From assembly GCA_030632725.1 (NCBI GenBank), contig DAOVUF010000135.1:1-11958 (forward strand): a stretch of DNA of 11,958 nucleotides, in the 5' to 3' direction. The stretch's first letter is position 1. The number at the start of each line of letters is the position of its first letter. The notes under the pieces are model-generated. The model searched no databases and had not been told where the DNA came from. It was given only the letters and a program-made list of their open reading frames with translations. Of this stretch, positions 7,093 through 11,958 are shown piece by piece. The translations under genes were made by a program, and so were the position numbers. The stretch comes from QNES01 sp023143415. GTDB lineage: Bacteria > Pseudomonadota > Gammaproteobacteria > Beggiatoales > Beggiatoaceae.

Positions 7093-7289
7093 AAGCGTAG
7101 GGTGGGTAGGAGTGAAACGGAAACCCACCATTCTTCAATTAATTATGATTGCGGTGGGTTTCGCTGTCGCTCTACCCACCCTACAGTACAGTAAGCGTAG
7201 GGTGGGTAGGAGTGAAACGGAAACCCACCATTCTTCAATTAATTATGATTGCGGTGGGTTTCGCTGTCGCTCTACCCACCCTACAGTAC
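7093..7289. repeat. Tandem pair of 97-bp palindromic repeats (GTAGGGTGGGTAG family)
   Basis: Positions 7093-7189 are repeated identically at 7193-7289 (100-bp period). Each copy is a long imperfect hairpin with perfect 13-bp end arms (7097-7109 with 7172-7184 in copy 1), inner arms GAAACCCACC/GGTGGGTTTC, and an AATTAATT-rich centre. The pair fills the upstream region of the NRPS gene and reaches into the ATPase stop codon, so it may insulate or terminate transcription between them. Confidence 0.88.
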
Positions 7290-8222
7290 TAAACGACCCA
7301 TTCGCCAAAGTTCATCAAGGGCATATTCTTCAAGCCATTCATTCAAATCCAACGTATCCGCCCATTTCATCTGTGCCAACCCGGCTTCTTCATCCATAAT
7401 CAGCACATTTTGAGGGCTTAAAAAGCGAACCAATCGTTCAGAATGAGTGGCCACAATTAATTGAGTGTGTTCCGAAACTTCGCTCATCACATCTGTCAAG
7501 ATACTCAATAATTGTGGATGAAGACTTACTTCTGGTTCATCAATCAATGTCACGGCGGTTAAGTCTGGACTGTGCAATAGTGTGATTAACCATAAAAATC
7601 GCAAAATCCCTTCTGACAATTGGTTCATATACAGTGGTTTAGAAAAATTTTTATCTTTCCAAGTCATTGCCAAGATGCCCGCAGCGACGGGTGGAAAGTC
7701 CAACCGTTCAAAACTGGGAAAAGCAACGGCAAGGGTATCTTCGATCACCTCAAAACGGGTTCGATCTGTTTCACGCAAATAATACAGACAACAAACCAAA
7801 TCTTCGCCATTATGTCCGGGGTGTGTAGCTGGCTGCATTTTTTGAGGTGAACGAATGGGCGCATTATAGCCAACATTTAAAGCATACGCACTATAATGAG
7901 TCATAGAAGCGAATTGTTTACGCACCTTTTCTGGCACTTCAGAAAATTTCGACATCTGAAACAGTGACGTTTCAAAAGGCGAGTGTTCCCACGTTGGACG
8001 TATCAGTTTATGACTATCTGCATGAAAATACCTGATATCCGAGCGATTAGCATCAATGTATTTCAAGGAATTATGATTGTCAAGGTTTTCTTGTGCCAAA
8101 GTTTCAGAGCCAATTTCATAAGACATCCCTTTTTTGTTTAGCGTCAAAGAGTAATCTAAGTTGAAACGAGAACGTGCCATAGATACTTTAAAACTGACTT
8201 TGTCGGTTTTATCAGCCGTCAA
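7281..8222 (-). pseudogene. AAA_21-type ATPase, C-terminal part (frameshifted from N-terminal part)
   Basis: About 313 residues carrying the second half of an ABC-like AAA ATPase: signature QLSEGILRF (201-209), Walker B TLIDEPEVSLHP (225-236) and H-loop ATHSE (258-262). The Walker A motif is missing here and lies in the next entry, in another frame. The apparent start is TTG at 8222, but coding sense clearly runs further upstream in this frame (TQFGGIDDIL, ending at that TTG), so it is the continuation of a broken gene rather than a separate start. Intact relatives are single proteins of roughly 390-400 residues and are common in defence islands; their specific function is mostly unknown. The stop is the TAG inside the start of the tandem palindromic repeat, close to the family's normal C-terminus. 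Translational coupling of two halves by the TTGA overlap is possible but less likely than a pseudogene. Confidence 0.78.
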
Positions 8223-8473
8223 AATATCATCAATTCCCCCAAATTGAGTTCGAGGTTCAAGTTTTTTCGGTAAAAAAACTTGAACCTCGAAAGGATATTT
8301 TTCAATTTTCCCTGTGCCGCAGAGGTGAGCAAACTAAAAACATCCAAAACGGAAGTCTTGCCCACCCCATTTGCTCCAATCATCACCATCAAAGGGCGCA
8401 TTTTCATCTCAATTGAAAACAAGCGTCGATAGCCAGTAATATTTATCTGTGTCAATGGGTAGTGAGTTGTCAT
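8219..8473 (-). pseudogene. AAA_21-type ATPase, N-terminal part with Walker A
   Basis: Encodes 84 residues: INITGYRRLFSIE, a typical first strand of this ATPase family, then Walker A GANGVGKT (33-40), VLDVFSLLTSAAQGKLKNILS, then nonsense. Intact relatives read on to something like LSxxFGGIDDIL. Here the reading frame runs through a 19-bp-arm palindrome (8249-8291) after residue 60 and then ends at TGA, while the FGGIDDIL coding sense resumes in a different frame just beyond the palindrome. The start ATG at 8473 has only a distant AAGGA. This is the first half of the gene in the previous entry; together they span 8473-7281. A single sequencing error could mimic the frameshift, but not the extra palindrome. 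Confidence 0.75.
8249..8291. repeat. Palindromic element inserted in the ATPase gene
   Basis: The arms are perfect: 19 bp at 8249-8267 (starting TTCGAGGTTCAAG) and 8273-8291, with loop cggta. It sits exactly at the frame change of the ATPase gene. From the residues expected in relatives, the added length is of the 3n+2 type (about 38 nt), enough to cause the frameshift. It resembles the hairpin at 3484-3528 in its TTCGAGG start and its T-run/A-run centre. Confidence 0.82.
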
Positions 8474-8788
8474 ATTATGAATTTTCCTTATCCGATCATC
8501 AAGTTTTTAATTTTCCAGCAATAACTACAAGGATTGTATATAAGAAGGGATTATAAGTAAAAAATGATTGGTTTTCAAAAACAACAGCGATGGCATCGGG
8601 TGTGCGTTTGAGGTATATTGCCTCTCTCAGGATAATGCTTAATTGCCGTTTCAATTTGTTGCGCTTGTGCGTATCCAAGAGTCGCGTGCTAGGTTTGGTT
8701 TTTCACAATGATGATTTATAGGATTCTAAAACAATTGAATTTTCAATATCTGTTTTATAAGCACGAAGGAGTGTCACCACTTCATGAC
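8474..8788. other. Remnant region between broken ATPase and truncated HEPN gene
   Basis: No intact gene. It holds a 39-bp exact copy (8568-8606) of part of the NRPS A1 coding sequence and, on the minus strand, an open stretch ending at 8703 (…LLRAYKTDIENSIVLESYKSSL) that lies in a different frame from the HEPN gene upstream. The tail is unrecognised and may be the remains of another gene. The AT-rich DNA next to 8473 may carry the ATPase promoter, but no convincing boxes stand out. Confidence 0.55.
8568..8606 (-). repeat. 39-bp duplicated NRPS fragment
   Basis: Identical to 6946-6984, the stretch that encodes RTPDAIAVVFENQ in the A1 domain, and in the same orientation. Similarity stops abruptly on both sides. 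It is either a scrap of another A domain in this genome or a short duplication from the nearby gene. Confidence 0.8.
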
Positions 8789-9004
8789 TTAAATTATGAT
8801 AGCCTTGGGTGTCAATATCCAAATATTCACAAATCCTTCCCAATGTGCATAGAGAATAGGAATGCCTGCTCTCAGCAAACTTCGTGTTTGTATAGAATCA
8901 ACCAGTGGAATAACCTTTTTCAGGTTAGCTATTTCTTGTATACGCCATCTCAACTCGTTGTCTAAGTGATTTTGAATATCAGAAATGGTACGAAGTTTTT
9001 TCAT
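8789..9004 (-). pseudogene. Truncated MAE_28990/MAE_18760-like HEPN protein
   Basis: Only 71 residues. The N-terminus (MKKLRTISDIQ...ELRWRIQEIANLKK) and LLRAGIPILYAHWEGFV (43-59) match what I know of the MAE_28990/MAE_18760 HEPN family, whose members run to roughly 200 or more residues and hold their catalytic Arg/His later in the chain. Here the sequence leaves the family after HWEGFV and stops 12 residues on, so the RNase site is absent. The ATG overlaps the DUF262 stop as ATGA, the layout of a coupled two-gene system. It is most likely a decayed effector. Alternatively, the short product has been kept for another role, such as binding the DUF262 protein. Confidence 0.65.
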
Positions 9005-10080
9005 GGGCGAAAAAAATCATCAGGGAGTAATTTAGCCAATTGCATCGCACCGTGGGTACCGCCAGTTAAGTGCTTGAAATAATTGTTATTTTTCCAAATT
9101 CTCTCAATTTTTTCTTGCATCCATTCTGACGGCTTTTCGATTTGAGCAATTGTTTCAAGATGTTTAGAAACGCCCCCTGCTATGATTTGATAAGCAGAAA
9201 CCAGAAATTGGCCTTTAAACTTTTTTTCATCCTTATACCATCGTTTAAAAACATTTTTGCCTACGGTTTCATTTAAAAAAGAAAAGGTTTGGAAAAAAAT
9301 CTTTTCTTCCAGATCAAAGTCAAGTTTCTCATCGCTAGCTAACCTTAACATGCCATCATCAAGATAGTCATGGGTATTCAAGCCACTTTGATAGGGAATT
9401 TTTCGATGAATGAAAAAACGCAAGGTTAATTCAATAGGCATTTGTTTATTTTGAGCCTTTTCAGTTTGGGCAATCATGGAAAGAAATGGCTCGGATTTTG
9501 ACAGTTTAACAATCCATTGATGAAAAACTTTGTTAACCATCACCATAGTACAAGTGCGAATTTCTTGTTCCGTTAAAATAGAACCACTTTCATTTAAACG
9601 TTGAAATAGTTCAAATTTCGTGTAGGGATTTGTACCTTTACCCAGAATCTCAACCCGAATCCGTGCTCGTTTAATGTCAAATTGTTGTGCCTTAGTCAGT
9701 CCATTTTCCCATGATTTATCATGCAAACTGGGTAATTTATTGGTACCTTGCAGGATTGAAGGGGGTTCACGTTTTCCTTTGCTATTTATCAAAATGCCCG
9801 CCAATTCAAATAGCGTTGAAAGACGTTGTAAACCATCTACCAATTCCCAAGTGCCCTCATCCGTTTGAAAAACAAAGATGGGTGGAATAGGTATTCCTAA
9901 TAACAGCGATTCGATGAATTTGGTTTTTTGTCCCTCATCCCATCTAAAATAGCGTTGAAAAGCCGGATTAATAATGAGTTCCTGATCCCGATAGAGGCTC
10001 ATCAATTCACCAACCGACATATCATAACCATCTTTTACAATTTGTTGTCTTGCGACTTTGATTTCTTCATCTAAAGACAT
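9001..10080 (-). CDS. DUF262 (GmrSD/ParB-like) protein
   Basis: Protein of 359 residues. The N-terminal DUF262 domain shows INPAFQRYFRW (37-47), IESLLLGIPIPPIF (56-69) and DGLQRLSTL (82-90), matching the family pattern PxFQR-W...LLxGxPIPxI...VDGxQR. In GmrSD enzymes this ParB/sulfiredoxin-like fold binds and hydrolyses NTP while an HNH domain cuts modified phage DNA. I see no HNH motif in the helical C-terminal part, so DNA cutting would need a partner. I chose the ATG at 10080 because AGAGGAG lies 5 nt before it; an upstream in-frame ATG at 10134 has no such site and would add 18 residues. The stop overlaps the HEPN fragment by 4 bp. A role in antiphage or anti-plasmid defence is inferred from family and neighbours. 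Confidence 0.87.
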   Translation of the reverse strand: MSLDEEIKVARQQIVKDGYDMSVGELMSLYRDQELIINPAFQRYFRWDEGQKTKFIESLLLGIPIPPIFVFQTDEGTWELVDGLQRLSTLFELAGILINSKGKREPPSILQGTNKLPSLHDKSWENGLTKAQQFDIKRARIRVEILGKGTNPYTKFELFQRLNESGSILTEQEIRTCTMVMVNKVFHQWIVKLSKSEPFLSMIAQTEKAQNKQMPIELTLRFFIHRKIPYQSGLNTHDYLDDGMLRLASDEKLDFDLEEKIFFQTFSFLNETVGKNVFKRWYKDEKKFKGQFLVSAYQIIAGGVSKHLETIAQIEKPSEWMQEKIERIWKNNNYFKHLTGGTHGAMQLAKLLPDDFFRP

Positions 10081-10155
10081 TTGCACTCCTCTTCTTATTA
10101 AATTGGGTATATCCAAGCGTATTGAACTAGACATAAAAAACGGTAACGCATTTTC

Positions 10156-10689
10156 TTAAAAGCATCTTACATTCCATTGAAAATGTTTTGGCAAATCACT
10201 ACTGTTATGAACATGGCAATGAATACTCAAAAACTTTAATTGTTTACGGATGGCTTTTGCTAAAGCACTACGTTTCTGTTTTAAGCTTTTAATGTCATTT
10301 GAAGGAGGAATGTCTTCTTCTAACAACAGTACCATTTTCACTGGTTGATGTTTTCCAGTAAAAAGTGGATGGCAAAAGGGTTGTAATTCTTCATTGAAAC
10401 AACGATGAGCACCATAGAGTCCAGCAAAAGTATCTCTGACTTTTTGGGCGACTTCAATGATTAATTCTCCTTTATTAATACGTTCCTTATTTCTAATCCG
10501 ATCACCTCTAAAATCTTTAGCTTCTATCATAAATAATTGAGTACCGGACCAGGCTAAAATATCAACCGCTTTAGTGCCTTGACATTGAGAAACCTGATTA
10601 TAATAAAAGTGATTCTTGTCATCGTACTTATCGACTTGCCAATCATAAGGAAATTCAAATTGCAAATTTTCTTCTCGAATTATTATCAT
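10156..10689 (-). CDS. Putative PD-(D/E)XK nuclease-like protein paired with an ATPase
   Basis: Protein of 177 residues with no close family that I recognise. Residues 40-60, KAVDILAWSGTQ followed by LFMIEAKDF, form a D-x(12)-E-x-K pattern (Asp43, Glu56, Lys58) with a hydrophobic strand before EAK, as in the core of restriction-endonuclease-like folds. The downstream helix VAQKVRDTFAG offers Gln82, a residue often found in motif IV. A second strand, VKMVLLLEED (117-126), fits the rest of the fold. The start ATG overlaps the ATPase stop (ATGA), so the two are coupled and should be made together. The likely job is cleaving or nicking nucleic acid under control of the ATPase; catalysis is unproven. 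The gene ends 75 bp before the DUF262 start, so all may share one transcript. Confidence 0.68.
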   Translation of the reverse strand: MIIIREENLQFEFPYDWQVDKYDDKNHFYYNQVSQCQGTKAVDILAWSGTQLFMIEAKDFRGDRIRNKERINKGELIIEVAQKVRDTFAGLYGAHRCFNEELQPFCHPLFTGKHQPVKMVLLLEEDIPPSNDIKSLKQKRSALAKAIRKQLKFLSIHCHVHNSSDLPKHFQWNVRCF

Positions 10690-11723
10690 TGCCCACTCTT
10701 ATAATAAAAATCTTGTTCTCTATCATCTTGTGCCAACACTTCATCCAGTACAACAATGGTGTTTAAGTCTTCCAATATACGCCCTTCTTCTACCGCTACA
10801 CCGGCATTATCCATTTTGAGACTAAAAAACCGTGCTGGCATGTTGGGTGTGGATTCTATCAATAATGATAATTCTTTCATTAAGAAGAAATCATGGGTAG
10901 CCAGAATCACTTGTATGCCGTGTTGAGCAAGTGCTACTAGCGCGTTAGCGACTTTTACCATAATTCTGGCATTAAGATTCGCCTCGGTTTCATCCCAAAA
11001 TAAGGTACTGCCTTTACTGAGAGAACCATTTAAAATCAGATAAATCAGCATGGCAATTTTTCGATATCCTTCGGCAATTAAAGAGATTTCAACTTTGCCT
11101 TGTTTAGGAATATCAAGATAAAAATGTCCTGTTTTATCCACCGTGATTTTGCCACCTAATTCCGCCTCTAAAGATTCAATTATTTTCTTTAAATCGTTAG
11201 GGGGTTGTTTCAACAAGGGTAGGCTCAATGCTTTACATAAATCATAATGTGTTTCATCAAGAGACAGGTAACGTTCTTCATATAAAGCGATTATTTCTGG
11301 GTGCAGCGTGAGTACTTCACGGGTTGGGAAAAATAAGGGGGCGGATATCGTATTAGTCGTGATTTGATCAAGTGTTACTTTACTACGACTATTTTTAGCA
11401 AACGAAAATTGGAGCAATTCGGTGCGACTATCAGATAATTCTATTTCGACACGAATTTGAGTACGTTGATGACCACTGCCCTTGCGATTAAGATGACCTA
11501 AACTATTTGGTTTGAAAACGCTATAAAGTTTATTGGCTAAAGTTTTTGTTGCATTGAGAGTGCTATTTGGTCGAGATAGCACGTACATAACACTGTAACC
11601 GAGTTTAAGCATAAAACTTTTCCCTGTGGCGTTGTCTCCAATCACAATATTGAGTCCCTTTGAAAATTCAAATTGAACATCTGTAAAAACCGTAAAATTT
11701 TTAATATTTAATTTTTTCAACAT
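10686..11723 (-). CDS. AAA/ABC-like ATPase (AAA_15/21 type), defence-island style
   Basis: Cytosolic ATPase of 345 residues. It has the leading strand LKKLNIKNFTVFTDVQFEF, Walker A GDNATGKS (29-36), a degenerate ABC signature IAEGYRKIA (216-224), Walker B LFWDETEANLN (241-251) with Glu245 likely catalytic, and H-loop ATHDFFLMKEL (275-285). This layout is shared by SMC/OLD-like ATPases of antiphage systems. There is no TOPRIM domain as in OLD proteins, and no coiled coil long enough for SMC. The next gene, overlapping by 4 bp, encodes a PD-(D/E)XK-like protein, so a sensor-ATPase plus nuclease pair is the simplest reading. The start at 11723 has AGGAG 6 nt upstream. It is the first gene of the minus-strand defence row. 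Confidence 0.87.
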   Translation of the reverse strand: MLKKLNIKNFTVFTDVQFEFSKGLNIVIGDNATGKSFMLKLGYSVMYVLSRPNSTLNATKTLANKLYSVFKPNSLGHLNRKGSGHQRTQIRVEIELSDSRTELLQFSFAKNSRSKVTLDQITTNTISAPLFFPTREVLTLHPEIIALYEERYLSLDETHYDLCKALSLPLLKQPPNDLKKIIESLEAELGGKITVDKTGHFYLDIPKQGKVEISLIAEGYRKIAMLIYLILNGSLSKGSTLFWDETEANLNARIMVKVANALVALAQHGIQVILATHDFFLMKELSLLIESTPNMPARFFSLKMDNAGVAVEEGRILEDLNTIVVLDEVLAQDDREQDFYYKSGQ

Positions 11724-11773
11724 ATTTTGCTCCTAATTGTGAAAAATCAGGTCTCGCGCTTATCCTTTCAAAG

Positions 11774-11797
11774 AATCCGTTTATTCCGTCAATCCGT
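11774..11797. promoter_or_regulatory. Three short direct repeats upstream of the ATPase gene
   Basis: AATCCGT (11774-11780), ATTCCGT (11783-11789) and AATCCGT (11791-11797) are spaced 9 and 8 nt apart, 51-74 bp before the ATPase start. They overlap a possible minus-strand -35 (TTGACG, 11792-11787). They could be an operator for the defence operon, but short repeats of this kind also occur by chance. Confidence 0.3.
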
Positions 11798-11825
11798 TGT
11801 ACTCAGACTACAACATATACTAGAC

Positions 11826-11859
11826 AAAAAAAAGCCCCGTAGCATAAAACTACAGGGCT
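11826..11859 (-). terminator. Intrinsic terminator for a gene upstream on the minus strand
   Basis: The stem AGCCCCGTAG/CTACAGGGCT (11833-11842 with 11850-11859) has one C/A mismatch and a 7-nt loop. Read on the minus strand it runs into seven or more T residues (11832-11826). It should end a transcript entering from the right and isolates the ATPase operon from it. A weaker T-rich stretch follows on the plus side. Confidence 0.75.
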
Positions 11860-11934
11860 ATTTTAATTTAGTTGTCCAAAATCAACAACCCATCAGGATC
11901 GTTTTTCTTATCGTTTTTCTTGAGGATAACGCGA

Positions 11935-11958
11935 TTACTCAGGAGTTACTTCATCATA
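11935..11958 (-). CDS. Possible C-terminus of a gene entering from the right
   Basis: The last bases on the minus strand read YDEVTPE and then TAA, plausible as the end of a protein and located before the terminator at 11826-11859. Another frame downstream of that stop stays open up to just before the terminator (NRVILKKNDKKNDPDGLLILDN), so the true frame cannot be decided from so few codons. Confidence 0.25.
   Translation of the reverse strand, partial: YDEVTPE

Noticed and set aside
7093..7289. Possible CRISPR or duplicated gene in the 100-bp tandem repeat
   Set aside because: Two identical palindromic copies only; the open frame across them (7031-7399, plus strand) is a translation of the repeat and of the antisense of two real genes.
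8219..8473. Two separate, translationally coupled ATPase subunits
   Set aside because: Walker A and Walker B halves belong to one domain in this family, and coding sense for the second half extends upstream of its apparent TTG start.
8708..8965. Plus-strand 85-codon open frame
   Set aside because: Mostly antisense to the HEPN fragment, which has a recognisable family match and a coupled start.
10081..10134. Longer N-terminus for the DUF262 protein from the ATG at 10134
   Set aside because: No ribosome binding site there, whereas the ATG at 10080 has AGAGGAG at the right distance.

Overview
The window is AT-rich bacterial DNA in which nearly every gene lies on the minus strand. It joins part of a nonribosomal peptide synthetase (NRPS) cluster (left, about 1-7062) to a row of defence-type genes (right, about 7281-11723). 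The intergenic DNA is full of palindromic repeats of the GTAGGGTGGGTAG kind, which I associate with filamentous sulfur-oxidising gammaproteobacteria (Beggiatoa, Thioploca, Thiomargarita relatives) and with cyanobacteria. I favour the former, but this is a weak inference from repeat style and composition; no marker gene settles the taxon.

Biosynthetic part, read 5' to 3' on the minus strand. (i) A 1100-residue NRPS, A1-PCP1-C2 (7062-3760), has no N-terminal condensation domain, so it looks like an initiation module followed by the C domain of module 2. (ii) A 235-residue aspartate/glutamate racemase family protein (2501-1794) has both catalytic cysteines. (iii) A second NRPS, A2-PCP2 (from 1778), runs off the left edge. 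Read by eye, its binding pocket is D-A-R-H-L-A-L-M-V-K; the Arg/His pair matches A domains for acidic residues, notably the methyl-aspartate domain of microcystin synthetase. The simplest model is that the racemase makes a D-acidic amino acid, A2 loads it, and C2 joins it to the residue on PCP1. A divergent MNT-HEPN toxin-antitoxin pair (2656-3413, plus strand) and a repeat-filled spacer (3414-3759) sit between the two halves of this split module.

Defence part, also on the minus strand. An AAA/ABC-like ATPase (11723-10686) overlaps by 4 bp a small PD-(D/E)XK nuclease-like gene (10689-10156). After 75 bp come a DUF262 (GmrSD/ParB-like) gene (10080-9001) and a translationally coupled but truncated HEPN-like gene (9004-8789). 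About 315 bp of remnant DNA follow, including a 39-bp exact copy of an NRPS segment. Last is an AAA_21-type ATPase (8473-7281) broken by a frameshift exactly where a 19-bp-arm palindrome lies within the gene.

The main theme is palindromic repeats remodelling genes. One interrupts the ATPase, one is carried in frame inside the condensation domain of the NRPS, one supplies the ATPase stop codon, and a 214-bp element with perfect 22-bp inverted termini overlaps the NRPS stop codon. The best candidates for something undescribed are the two-gene ATPase/PD-(D/E)XK module and the racemase-linked acidic NRPS module.
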